DNA from: CAVQCA01 sp963710815
GTDB lineage: Bacteria > Pseudomonadota > Gammaproteobacteria > UBA9214
Length of the DNA: 64,000 nt
Reading direction: 5' to 3'
Assembly: GCA_963710815.1 (NCBI GenBank)
Contig: CAVQCA010000084.1
Location: 39,944 to 103,943, forward strand
Below the pieces are notes generated by a model. The model saw only the letters and a program-made list of their open reading frames with translations. It did no database searches and was not told the origin of the DNA. Position 1 is the first letter of the stretch. The number at the start of each line of letters is the position of its first letter. Of this stretch, positions 25,733 to 34,562 are shown in pieces. The position numbers and the translations under genes were made by a program.

Positions 25733-26647
25733 ATGAAGGCGCTAACACTACAGTCGACTGACCTGCTGCGCTTGATGCAGAGTGACTGGACGCGGCGCGC
25801 CATCAGGCTGTTGAATCTCCTCCTGGTGGTATGGATCGCCTGGCTGCTCGCGACGATGACCTGGAGCCTGCTGGCGAAGCCCGAACCGGCTGAAACCGCA
25901 ATGCCTGAATCCGTCGTGGTCACACCACAGGCCAGTCAGCAGGATGAGCTGGTGCGCCAGCTGCCGAACTGGCACCTCTTTGGTCGGGTCGCGACCGAAG
26001 CGGAGCCTGTCAAGAAGGCCGTGCCCGTCGATGCCCCCGATACCCGACTGAAACTGCAATTGCACGGCACGTTTTCCTCCGCCGATCCCGCCCTTGCGCG
26101 TGCCATCATCGCCGATGAGCGCGGCGACGAGGAGATGTACGCGGTGGGGGATATGCTTCCCGGCAACGCCGAGCTCAGCGAGATTCAGACCGACAGGGTG
26201 ATCCTGCAGCGTGGCGGTCGTTATGAAACGTTGCGTCTGCCACGAGAGGATGCGGCATCGGGAGGGGGTGTCAGCAACAGTGCCGCCACCGCCGGCCGAT
26301 ACTCCAGTACCAACATGGATTACAGCACCACAGCACGGCTGCAATCACTCCGTCAGGCCCTGAAGCGGAATCCAAAGTCCCTCTTTGGTCTGGTGCGCGC
26401 CATCCCGAAAAAGGATGATAAGGGCAAGATGATTGGATATATACTGCGGCCGGGCCGGGAACCGGAACTGTTTCAGCAGATGGGGCTTCTGGCCGGTGAT
26501 GTCGTGACCCAGATCAATGGCATAAACCTGGACAATCTGGCCAGCGGCATGCGGGCGTTGAGGAGCGTCCAGAGTGGCGACGCCGTTACCATGACGGTGT
26601 TGCGGGGGGAGCGGCAGGAGAACCTTTCCTTTCGAGTCCCCGAATAG
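25733..26647 (+). CDS. gspC: Type II secretion system protein GspC
   Basis: 304 residues from the ATG at 25733; a TTG two codons upstream is also in frame. A single membrane helix (LLNLLLVVWIAWLLATMTWSLL, about residues 22-43) leads to a periplasmic HR domain (NWHLFGR, LQLHGTFSS, AIIADERGDEEMYAVGDMLPGNAELSEI) that docks to the secretin. The C-terminal PDZ-like domain is at about residues 205-303 (QMGLLAGDVVTQINGINLDNLASGMRALRSV). It is the first gene of the gspC-D-E-F series. Confidence 0.94.
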   Translation: MKALTLQSTDLLRLMQSDWTRRAIRLLNLLLVVWIAWLLATMTWSLLAKPEPAETAMPESVVVTPQASQQDELVRQLPNWHLFGRVATEAEPVKKAVPVDAPDTRLKLQLHGTFSSADPALARAIIADERGDEEMYAVGDMLPGNAELSEIQTDRVILQRGGRYETLRLPREDAASGGGVSNSAATAGRYSSTNMDYSTTARLQSLRQALKRNPKSLFGLVRAIPKKDDKGKMIGYILRPGREPELFQQMGLLAGDVVTQINGINLDNLASGMRALRSVQSGDAVTMTVLRGERQENLSFRVPE

Positions 26648-26727
26648 CTGGTATTTTACCGGAAGAAAGTATAACCTACCGATAATTATGAGGAATTTTC
26701 ATCTCTGACGACCGGCCGGATGGTTAC

Positions 26728-28770
26728 ATGCCCACCATGAAAACGACAAGATACCTCCTGCTGTTCGTGGCGGCGTGGTTTGCCCACGTGCAGTCGGTTG
26801 CAGCGGAAACGGTCACCCTGAATCTGAAGGATGCCGACATCGGTGCCCTGATCACGACGGTTGCCGAAGTGACGCACAAAAACTTCGTTGTGGATCCCCG
26901 GGTGAAGGGAAAGGTCACGGTCATCTCGACCCGGCCGATGGACAGCGACGAGGTCTACCAGGTCTTCCTCTCGATCCTCAAGGTGCACGGGTTTGCCGCG
27001 ATTCCCAGCGGCGCGATCATAAAGATCGTGCCGGATGTCAATGCCAAACAGGACAGCATTCCAACCGTCAGTGACGCGAATACCGGGCGGGGGGACGAAA
27101 TGGTGACCCGCGTGGTGGAGGTCAAGAATGTCGCCGCGGCTCAACTGGTGCCGATCCTGCGTCCGCTGGTGCCGCAACAAGGCCATCTGGCGGCCTACCC
27201 CACAACCAATGTGCTGGTCATTTCCGATCGCGCCGCCAATGTGAAGCGGCTGGTCAGTATCATCCGCCGCATCGACCAGGTCAGCGACAGCGCCGTCGAG
27301 GTTATTCCGTTGCAGCATGCCTCGGCGAAGGAAGTGGTGCGTGTGATCAACAGTCTGGACCGGGCCGCTCCTGGCGGCGCGGGAAAGGGGCCAAGGGGCG
27401 CGCAGGGGGGGGCGGTTCTGGTCGCCGACGAGCGCACCAACAGCGTACTGCTGGGCGGCGACCGTGCCGACCGGCTGCGGCTTCGCGTCATCATTACGCA
27501 CCTGGATACCCCGCTTGATACCGGCGGCAACACCAGCGTGGTGTATCTCAATTACGCCGAAGCCAAGGACCTGGTCCAGGTGCTGACGGGGGTGGGCAAG
27601 AAGGTCGTGGGGAGCGCCCAGGGCAAGGTGAGCGCGCCACAGAGTGAGTTCGATATCCAGGCCGACGAGGCCACCAATGCGCTGGTTATCACCGCGCCGC
27701 CGGATATCATGCGTACCCTCAAGCGCGTCATCAGCGAACTCGACGTGCGCCGTGCCGAAGTGCTGGTCGACGCGATCATCGCCGAGGTCTCCATGAACAC
27801 GGCCCGCGAGCTGGGCGTACAGTGGGTGTTCAGCGGCCTGAACAGCGGCAGTGGCGTGAGCCCGGTCGGCCTCATTAATTTCACCAATACGGGTAACAAC
27901 ATCGCGGATGTCATCAATTCGGCCGTCGATGTGGCGAATGGTGGCACCCTCCCGACCCCCGCCGGCAATGTGCTTCTCGGTGGCGGCAAGGTCCAGAAAG
28001 ACAGCAACTTCAACTATCTGGCCGTCATCAACATGCTGGCGTCCGATAGCAACACCAACATCCTCTCGACTCCCACACTGGTTACCCTCGATAACGAGGA
28101 GGCCGAGATCATCATTGGCCAGAACGTTCCGTTCGTCACCGGCTCCTACACCAGCACCGGCGCGGGGAACAATGCCACCAATCCTTTCCAGACCATCCAG
28201 CGCGAGGATGTGGGGTTGACGCTCAAGATCAAACCCCAGATCAACGAAGGCGATGCCCTTAAACTGAACATCGAGCAGGAGGTCTCCAGCATCGCCCCGA
28301 GCGTGGCCGGCGCCTCGGATATCATCACCAACAAGCGCTCCATCAAGACGGCGGTGATGGTGGGTGACGGCAACGTGGTGGTGCTGGGCGGTCTCATTCA
28401 GAAGCAGACGGACCAATCGGTCCAGAAAGTCCCGCTGCTTGGTGACCTCCCCCTCATCGGCGCCCTGTTCAGGTCCAAGGGAGGGAAGGTGAACAAGACC
28501 AACCTGATGGTCTTTATCCATCCGGTGATACTTCGCGACTCGGCCGTAGCAGAGGCGAGCACCAGCAGCAAATACAACTATTTCCGGGCATTGCAACTGA
28601 AGGAAGGCAAGGACGGCGTCAATCTCCTGCCGGAAGAACGAGCCCCGTTATTGCCGAAGTGGGGCGATACCAAGGCTCTCGGCCAGCCGCCGCTCGAGCC
28701 GCCGCAGGAATCGGAACCGAAAAAGGAAACAAAGCACGAGTCAAACTCTCTCCCCTGGTGGTATCAGTGA
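26728..28770 (+). CDS. gspD: Type II secretion system secretin GspD
   Basis: The 680-residue outer-membrane channel has a signal peptide ending VQSVAA. The N0 domain follows (VTLNLKDADIGALITTVAEVTHKNFVVDPRVKGKVTV), then repeated N1-N3 domains, with a Gly-rich insert PGGAGKGPRGAQGG in N3. The secretin core shows VLVDAIIAEVSMNTARELGVQW, ILSTPTLVTLDNEEAEIIIGQNVPFVTG and MVGDGNVVVLGGLIQ, with LPLIGALFRS and NLMVFIHPVILRD near the end. The acidic/Pro tail after residue 640 may form the S domain. Two ATGs three codons apart are possible starts (26728, 26737). Confidence 0.96.
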   Translation: MPTMKTTRYLLLFVAAWFAHVQSVAAETVTLNLKDADIGALITTVAEVTHKNFVVDPRVKGKVTVISTRPMDSDEVYQVFLSILKVHGFAAIPSGAIIKIVPDVNAKQDSIPTVSDANTGRGDEMVTRVVEVKNVAAAQLVPILRPLVPQQGHLAAYPTTNVLVISDRAANVKRLVSIIRRIDQVSDSAVEVIPLQHASAKEVVRVINSLDRAAPGGAGKGPRGAQGGAVLVADERTNSVLLGGDRADRLRLRVIITHLDTPLDTGGNTSVVYLNYAEAKDLVQVLTGVGKKVVGSAQGKVSAPQSEFDIQADEATNALVITAPPDIMRTLKRVISELDVRRAEVLVDAIIAEVSMNTARELGVQWVFSGLNSGSGVSPVGLINFTNTGNNIADVINSAVDVANGGTLPTPAGNVLLGGGKVQKDSNFNYLAVINMLASDSNTNILSTPTLVTLDNEEAEIIIGQNVPFVTGSYTSTGAGNNATNPFQTIQREDVGLTLKIKPQINEGDALKLNIEQEVSSIAPSVAGASDIITNKRSIKTAVMVGDGNVVVLGGLIQKQTDQSVQKVPLLGDLPLIGALFRSKGGKVNKTNLMVFIHPVILRDSAVAEASTSSKYNYFRALQLKEGKDGVNLLPEERAPLLPKWGDTKALGQPPLEPPQESEPKKETKHESNSLPWWYQ

Positions 28771-28778
28771 GCTGAGGT

Positions 28779-30290
28779 ATGCAGGTGATCGACGAGGCAA
28801 TGTCGGACGAAAGCGAGACGGCCCTGCGTCGACCGTCTTTTCTGTTTGCAAAACGCCATGGCGTGCTGGTTGCCAGTAGTGAAAACGGCAAGGCCATCGT
28901 AATGCACCGGGCCGATACGGACTCGCAGGCGCTGGCTGAACTGCGCCGCTTCATGCAACAACCTCTCAGCCTGCGGCTGGTTGACGACGAGCACTTCAAG
29001 AATCTGCTGGCCGGCGCTTATGAACAGGATTCCAGCGAGGCCATGCAGATGATGGGGGATCTTGGCGAGGGGGTGGACCTGTTCAGTATCGCCCAGCAGC
29101 TTCCGGAACCGGAGGACTTGCTGGAAAGCGAGGATGATGCGCCGATCATTCGTCTCATCAATGCCCTGCTGACCGAGGCCGTAAAGGAAAACGCCTCGGA
29201 CATCCATATCGAACCCTTCGAGAATCGCCTGGTCGTGCGCTTCCGCGTCGATGGCGTCCTGCGCGAGGTGCTCGAGCCGCAGCGCGTGCTGGCGCCCTTG
29301 CTGGTATCGCGCATCAAGGTCATGGCGCGACTCGATATCGCGGAAAAGCGCCTGCCACAGGATGGCCGGATCTCGCTGAGGGTCGCCGGCCGGGCCGTCG
29401 ACGTACGCGTATCGACCTTGCCTTCCGGTAACGGCGAACGCGTGGTGTTACGCCTGCTCGACAAGCGGGCGGGACGCCTCGACCTGGAGCATCTGGGGAT
29501 GGCTTCCCATACCCGCGAAGTCATGGACGGCCTGATCAACAAGCCGCACGGGATCATCCTGGTGACCGGTCCCACCGGTTCCGGCAAGACCACCACCCTG
29601 TATGCGGCGCTGGAACGTCTGAACAACAAGCGCCGCAACATCATGACCGTCGAGGATCCTATCGAATACTACCTGGATGGCATCGGTCAGACCCAGGTAA
29701 ACATCAAGGTGGAACTGACCTTCGCGCGCGGGTTGCGCGCCATCCTGCGACAGGACCCCGACGTGGTCATGGTCGGTGAGATCCGTGATCTGGAGACGGC
29801 GGAAATCGCCGTACAGGCAAGCCTGACGGGTCACCTGGTCTTCTCCACCCTGCATACCAACAGCGCCGTGGGTGCGATGACGCGACTGCGCGACATGGGT
29901 GTCGAACCCTTTCTGCTGTCATCCAGCCTTATCGGTGTCCTGGCCCAGCGACTGGTGCGGGTGCTGTGCGAAGACTGCAAGCAGTCTTACCGGGCCGGTC
30001 ACGCGGATTGCGAAGCCATGGGTGTTTCCACCGAGGACCCGCCGACGCTGTATCGTGCGGTCGGCTGCGGTCTGTGCAATCAGCTGGGGTATCGTGGCAG
30101 AACCGGCATCTATGAGCTGGTCGGAATCGATGACGCCATACGCGCCATGATCCATGACGGGCTGGGTGAGTATGAACTCGAGCGCAAGGCGCGCGAGGAC
30201 TCTCCCGGGATCCGCCAGGACGGCTGGGACAAGGTGCTGAAAGGAGTCACCTCGATTGAAGAAGTATTGCGCGTGACCCGCGGCGACTGA
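28779..30290 (+). CDS. gspE: Type II secretion system ATPase GspE
   Basis: The 503-residue cytoplasmic ATPase powers pseudopilus assembly. An N-terminal domain is followed by NASDIHIEPFENRLVVRFRVDG, the Walker A loop GPTGSGKTTTLYA (residues 264-276), the Asp box TVEDPIEYYLDGIGQTQVN, Walker B RQDPDVVMVGEIRDLETAEIA and the His box TGHLVFSTLHTNSA. The zinc site is CEDC ... CGLC (from about residue 397), typical of GspE proper. The N-terminal GspL-binding domain is shorter than in the longest family members. It starts eight bases after gspD. Confidence 0.96.
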   Translation: MQVIDEAMSDESETALRRPSFLFAKRHGVLVASSENGKAIVMHRADTDSQALAELRRFMQQPLSLRLVDDEHFKNLLAGAYEQDSSEAMQMMGDLGEGVDLFSIAQQLPEPEDLLESEDDAPIIRLINALLTEAVKENASDIHIEPFENRLVVRFRVDGVLREVLEPQRVLAPLLVSRIKVMARLDIAEKRLPQDGRISLRVAGRAVDVRVSTLPSGNGERVVLRLLDKRAGRLDLEHLGMASHTREVMDGLINKPHGIILVTGPTGSGKTTTLYAALERLNNKRRNIMTVEDPIEYYLDGIGQTQVNIKVELTFARGLRAILRQDPDVVMVGEIRDLETAEIAVQASLTGHLVFSTLHTNSAVGAMTRLRDMGVEPFLLSSSLIGVLAQRLVRVLCEDCKQSYRAGHADCEAMGVSTEDPPTLYRAVGCGLCNQLGYRGRTGIYELVGIDDAIRAMIHDGLGEYELERKAREDSPGIRQDGWDKVLKGVTSIEEVLRVTRGD

Positions 30291-30333
30291 TAGACAGCCT
30301 TATCCTGTTAGCTATTGAATTCTTTTCCAGAGG

Positions 30334-30480
30334 CCATCCATAAAGAAATAAACTCACCGCAAAGGCGCAAAGAACGCAAAGTGTTTTTTTGTTTTCATTA
30401 AAGAATTCTCTGCGTCCTTTGCGTCTTTGCGGTGAAACCGTGTTTATGGATGGATACTATTAATGGGTGGACACTAAATA
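30334..30480. repeat. GCAAAG-family palindrome with ATCCATAAA ends, between gspE and gspF
   Basis: The ends ccatccataaa (30334-30344) and tttatggatgg (30442-30452) are inverted copies. Inside, tcaccgcaaaggcgcaaag is mirrored by ctttgcgtctttgcggtga. A further 'atgggtggacactaaata' stretch to 30480 resembles the outer end of the 63811-63941 copy. It splits the gsp genes by 240 bases. Confidence 0.8.
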
Positions 30481-30530
30481 GCATGTGGTACCTTGCCACT
30501 GTCATGAACAAGCCGATTCGTCATTGAGCC

Positions 30531-31748
30531 ATGGGTGCATTCGAATACACGGCGCTGGATGCCCGCGGGCGGGAGAAACGGGGGGTCCTCGAGGGCGATG
30601 CGGCGCGGCAGATCCGCCAGCAGTTGCGCGAGCAGGGCTGGATCCCGCTCACCGTGGAGGAAGTGGCCCAGCGCGAGGCGAAGGAGCGCAAGCGTTTCGC
30701 CTTCCTGCGCAGGGGCATAAGCGCAACCGAACTGGCCCTCATCACGCGCCAGCTTGCGACGCTGGTGCGCGCCGGCCTGCCGCTGGAGGAATGCCTGCGG
30801 GCGGTCTCACAGCAGGCGGACAAGGGACGCCTGAAGAGCATGGTGCTGGCGGTGCGCTCGCGCGTCATGGAAGGCCATTCACTGGCGGTGGGCCTGTCGG
30901 ATTTCCCGCATATCTATCCGGAGTTGTACCGGACAACCGTCGAGGCCGGTGAACAGTCCGGCCACCTGGACCGCGTGCTCGAACGTCTGGCCGATTACAC
31001 CGAGAGCCGCCAGCAGTTGCGCCAGAAGATCCAGCTGGCCGTGTTTTACCCGGTCCTGTTGACCGTGGTCGCGATCCTCGTCGTGGGCGGCCTGATGACC
31101 TACGTCGTGCCCCAGGTCGTGCAGGTATTTCAGAATATAGGACAGGAACTTCCGCCACTCACGCGGGGGCTGATCGCCCTCAGTGATTTTCTGCGCAACA
31201 ACGGCCTGGTGCTGCTGGTGCTGCTGGTGCTGGTGATCGCCGGTATTTCCTACCTGCTGCGTAATGAAGGCATACGCCGCCGCTTCCACAAGCTAATCCT
31301 TGTCATTCCCCTTGTCTCACGACTGGAGCGCGGTCTCAATACGGGACGTTTCGCACGTACCTTCAGTATTCTCACCGCCAGCGGCGTGCCGGTGCTCGAA
31401 GCGATGCGCATATCGGCGCAGGTGATGTCGAATATCCCCATGCGGGAGGCCGTCACCGAGGCCACCGCCCGTGTCCGCGAAGGGGCCGGCATCGCCGCGG
31501 CGCTGGAAAGAAGCCGATACTTCCCCCCCATGACGATACAACTCATCGCCAGCGGCGAGGCCAGCGGCAAGCTGGATGACATGCTCGAGCGTGCGGCCCT
31601 CAATCAGGAACGCGAGATCGAAACGTTGATCGCTGCACTGCTTGGTCTGTTCGAGCCGTTGCTGATTCTGTTCATGGGCAGTGTCGTGCTGGTGATTGTC
31701 CTGGCGATCCTGCTGCCCATTTTCGACCTGAACCAGCTAATACAGTAA
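30531..31748 (+). CDS. gspF: Type II secretion system inner-membrane protein GspF
   Basis: The 405-residue polytopic protein starts MGAFEYTALDARGREKRGVLEGD, the family N-terminus. Two T2SS_F domains follow: ATLVRAGLPLEECLRAV...LYRTTVEAGEQSGHLDRVLERLADYTE (about 75-175) and FSILTASGVPVLEAMRIS...IQLIASGEASGKLDDMLERAA (about 278-365). Three membrane helices lie at about 172-195, 222-240 and 375-398. It is the inner-membrane platform partner of GspE. No pseudopilin genes (gspG onward) follow; a repeat and then cpdA on the other strand come next. Confidence 0.96.
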   Translation: MGAFEYTALDARGREKRGVLEGDAARQIRQQLREQGWIPLTVEEVAQREAKERKRFAFLRRGISATELALITRQLATLVRAGLPLEECLRAVSQQADKGRLKSMVLAVRSRVMEGHSLAVGLSDFPHIYPELYRTTVEAGEQSGHLDRVLERLADYTESRQQLRQKIQLAVFYPVLLTVVAILVVGGLMTYVVPQVVQVFQNIGQELPPLTRGLIALSDFLRNNGLVLLVLLVLVIAGISYLLRNEGIRRRFHKLILVIPLVSRLERGLNTGRFARTFSILTASGVPVLEAMRISAQVMSNIPMREAVTEATARVREGAGIAAALERSRYFPPMTIQLIASGEASGKLDDMLERAALNQEREIETLIAALLGLFEPLLILFMGSVVLVIVLAILLPIFDLNQLIQ

Positions 31749-31762
31749 ATACAGTCAAAGCT

Positions 31763-31914
31763 GAATGGCACTTGCTGGGTTCCATCCATAAATACCGCTT
31801 TCACCGCAAAGACGCAAAGGACGCAGAGAAATTCTTCAATGAAAACAAGAAAACACTTTGCGTCTTTGCGGTGAATTATTTATTTTCGGATGAATAATCA
31901 GGCAAGTACCATCC
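31763..31914. mobile_element. MITE-like element with GCAAAG palindrome inside IS4-type ends
   Basis: The left end gaatggcacttgc (31763) and right end gcaagtaccatcc (to 31914) are imperfect inverted copies resembling the IS remnant ends at 3286/3976. The interior is a GCAAAGACGCAAAG palindrome (about 31800-31875), not the CACGGAA one. No target duplication is recognisable, so it may be old. Confidence 0.6.
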
Positions 31915-31919
31915 CCGCG

Positions 31920-32741
31920 TTAATAGCCGGCAGAGGCGAGATCGACGGCGCCGGGGACCTCGTTGAGGCGTTCCACGCCGGTCTCGATTCGTCCGTCCTC
32001 GAACAGGGACAGCCAGCGGTAGCCGGGCGCCGCTTCATCGACGGCGAACGCGGCGCTCCCCGGTAAGAACTGGATACAGGTGGATGGCGATGCCATCAGC
32101 CTTACACCCTTGCGGGTACGATCGAATTGCTGATGGACGTGCCCCCAGAGTATGCCGCGCACCTGCGGGTGCCGGTCGATGATGGCAAAGAACTCATCGG
32201 CATTGTCCACCGCCATGCTGTCAAGCCAGCGGCTTCCCATCATGACCGGCTGGTGATGCAGGCAGACCAGGGTGTGGGTATCCGGTGATGAACTCAGGTG
32301 GCTTTCCAGTGTTTGCAGGGCAGCCGGTTCAAGATGTCCACCTTCCTTCCCGGGGATGGTCGAATCGAGGAAGATGAAATGCCAGTTCCCGTGGTGGACG
32401 TGGTCGGTGTAGCGGAGCAATCCGCTTTCCATGGTGTCCCGCAGGTTCATGGATTCATCATGATTTCCCGGCAGGCAATAGACCGGGATGCCGAAACTCC
32501 CCAGGTGGGAAAAGATGCGCCGGTAGGCGGCCGGCGTGCCATCATGCACCAGGTCGCCCGTTGCCAGGATGAGGTCGGCCGGCATATGCCGGGCGCGGAC
32601 ACGGGCAATGACTGATGCCAGTGACTGTTCCGTGTTGAGCCCCAGCAGGCAACCGTGGCTGTCTGCAAAGAGGTGGGTATCGGTAATCTGGATTATCCTG
32701 AGTACCCGCCTGGAATTCGGGTGCTTGGTGATCTTGGCCAT
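31920..32741 (-). CDS. cpdA: 3',5'-cyclic AMP phosphodiesterase CpdA-type metallophosphoesterase
   Basis: The 273-residue enzyme has the five metallophosphoesterase blocks in order: D-x-H (ITDTHLF), GDLVHD, GNHDE, LHHQPV and GHVHQ. Adjacent segments (LLGLNTEQSL, YCLPGNHDESMNLRD, VRGILWGHVHQ) are typical of CpdA, which hydrolyses cAMP using a two-metal centre. A broader class III phosphodiesterase specificity cannot be excluded from sequence. It is on the minus strand, facing gspF. Confidence 0.88.
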   Translation of the reverse strand: MAKITKHPNSRRVLRIIQITDTHLFADSHGCLLGLNTEQSLASVIARVRARHMPADLILATGDLVHDGTPAAYRRIFSHLGSFGIPVYCLPGNHDESMNLRDTMESGLLRYTDHVHHGNWHFIFLDSTIPGKEGGHLEPAALQTLESHLSSSPDTHTLVCLHHQPVMMGSRWLDSMAVDNADEFFAIIDRHPQVRGILWGHVHQQFDRTRKGVRLMASPSTCIQFLPGSAAFAVDEAAPGYRWLSLFEDGRIETGVERLNEVPGAVDLASAGY

Positions 32742-33009
32742 TCCAGTCTTTCTCCCATCCGCTGTCTATACTGTACCGTGTCCATGCACAGGGAATGTGA
32801 TGTTGTTACCGGATTTCACGATCATTGACAGCGCGTATCAATATCACCCGCGGTGCCCCCTGATAATGGTCCGAATTCACACGGGAAATGTCTACCGCGT
32901 CAAACAGGATGCTGCTCCTCGACGATACGGTCCATGAGTATCTACTATCGGTTTTCCTGTGTGAATCTGTAATTCCGGTGCGTTTGCGGCTTACCTGCCC
33001 GCTTTCTGT

Positions 33010-34353
33010 TTACCGGTCGTCCCTCGTCTCTGCAAGTGTTTTTACATAGACGCGGGAATTGCGCTGGTAGTTGTAGAGACCTTGCTTGTGCGTCGGCAGC
33101 TGCGCGATACCGGCGGGCAGGAAGCCGCGTTCGCGGAACCAGTGCGCAGTCCGTGTCGTCAGCACAAACAGCCTGTCGATCCCGCTGCGCATCGCCCTGT
33201 CCTCGAGCGCTCTCAACAGCGCATCTCCCCGGCCGTGATTGCGGTAGTCGTCGTGAACCGCGAGACAGGCAAGTTCCGCGGTCTCTCCTTCCCCGGCCGG
33301 ATACAGCGCCGCGCAGGCGATGATGGCGCCGTCGCGTTCTATGACGAGAAAATGGGGGATTTCCATCTCCAGCAGCTCCCGGGAGCGTCTCACCAGAATG
33401 CCCTCGTCTTCCAGCGGCTTGATCAATCCGAGTATGCCGCCGACATCGTCGATGGTCGCCGAACGCAGCCCCTCATAGGTCTCGGCCGTGATCAGCGTGC
33501 CGCTGCCGTCGCGGGTGAACAGCTCGAGCAGCAAGGCGCCCTCCCTGCGGCGACTGACGAGGTGCACGCGGCTGACACCGTGGCGACACGCGTGCTGGGC
33601 GTGGATCAAATGCCGGAGCGTATCTTCGGCAAGCCGCCTGCCGGAGTTCAACAGTGTCGTTGCCTCGGTGAGGGACAGCTGCGATATCTGCTGGCGCCGG
33701 CCGGTCCTCAGCTCGGGACCCTCCGTCATCAGGATCAGCTTGTCGGCCTGCAATTCGCCCGCCGCTGCGGTAGCGACCTCCTCCGCGCTGAGGTTGAATA
33801 CCTCGCCGGTCGGTGAATACCCCAGCGGCGAGAGCAGGACGATTTCCTGGTCGTCGAGGTGCTGGCGTATGGCGGCGCCGTCGACTCGCCGCACTTCGCC
33901 GGTATGGCAGTAGTCGATGCCCTCGCGGATGCCCAGCGGACGCGCCGTGACAAAATTTCCCGAACTCGTGCGCAGGCGCACTCCTGACATGGGGGTGTTG
34001 GCCAGGCCCATGGACAGCAGCGCCTCGATCTCGACGCGTACGCTGCCCACCGCATCCTTGACGCAGGCAAGGGCGGCATCGTCGGTAATCCGCAGGCCCC
34101 TGGCGTATTCGAGTTTCGCTCCGCGGCTCCTGAGCCGGGACTCGATCTGGGGACGCGCGCCATGCACCAGCACCAGTTTTATACCCAAACCGTGCAGCAG
34201 CGCGATGTCGTGCACCAGTTCGGAGAAGCGGGTGTCCGCGACCGCCTCGCCGCCAAAGGCAAGCACGAAGGTCCGCCCGCGGTGCGCATGGATATACGGT
34301 GCCGATTGGCGGAAGCCCTCGATGAAGTATTTCTGCCGGTCTGTCGCGCTCAT
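33010..34353 (-). CDS. argA: Amino-acid N-acetyltransferase (N-acetylglutamate synthase)
   Basis: The 447-residue enzyme makes N-acetylglutamate, the first step of arginine synthesis. The N-terminal amino-acid-kinase-like domain (about residues 1-290) has VLAFGGEAVADTRF, LVLVHGARPQIESRL and LLSPLGYSPTGEVFNLSAEEVA; it is the arginine-binding regulatory half. The C-terminal GNAT domain has the acetyl-CoA loop AVHDDYRNHGRGDALLRALE and VLTTRTAHWFRERGF. Length matches ArgA of gammaproteobacteria. argC lies elsewhere in this window at 58162, so the pathway genes are scattered. Confidence 0.96.
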   Translation of the reverse strand: MSATDRQKYFIEGFRQSAPYIHAHRGRTFVLAFGGEAVADTRFSELVHDIALLHGLGIKLVLVHGARPQIESRLRSRGAKLEYARGLRITDDAALACVKDAVGSVRVEIEALLSMGLANTPMSGVRLRTSSGNFVTARPLGIREGIDYCHTGEVRRVDGAAIRQHLDDQEIVLLSPLGYSPTGEVFNLSAEEVATAAAGELQADKLILMTEGPELRTGRRQQISQLSLTEATTLLNSGRRLAEDTLRHLIHAQHACRHGVSRVHLVSRRREGALLLELFTRDGSGTLITAETYEGLRSATIDDVGGILGLIKPLEDEGILVRRSRELLEMEIPHFLVIERDGAIIACAALYPAGEGETAELACLAVHDDYRNHGRGDALLRALEDRAMRSGIDRLFVLTTRTAHWFRERGFLPAGIAQLPTHKQGLYNYQRNSRVYVKTLAETRDDR

Positions 34354-34562
34354 GGCCTGTCGTTCCGTAGCGAGTGTTTATAGCAAGCCAGCGCTCCGGC
34401 TACAATTGTTTTGACTCAATCCCTGGACAGTCATACCCGCGAATGCACAGATCAGGCCGTGAACGGACATCGGTGCCCCGCCGTTTCTGAGCCGCAATGA
34501 TGTCGGGTTTTTCGCGGGATTCAAATGCCGGCCGGGACACAGGACGGCGGTCCCCCGTGCCG

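Noticed and set aside
26686..28596. A 636-codon open frame antisense to gspD
   Set aside because: Same cause as at purH; composition is that of an antisense shadow, with no ribosome site.
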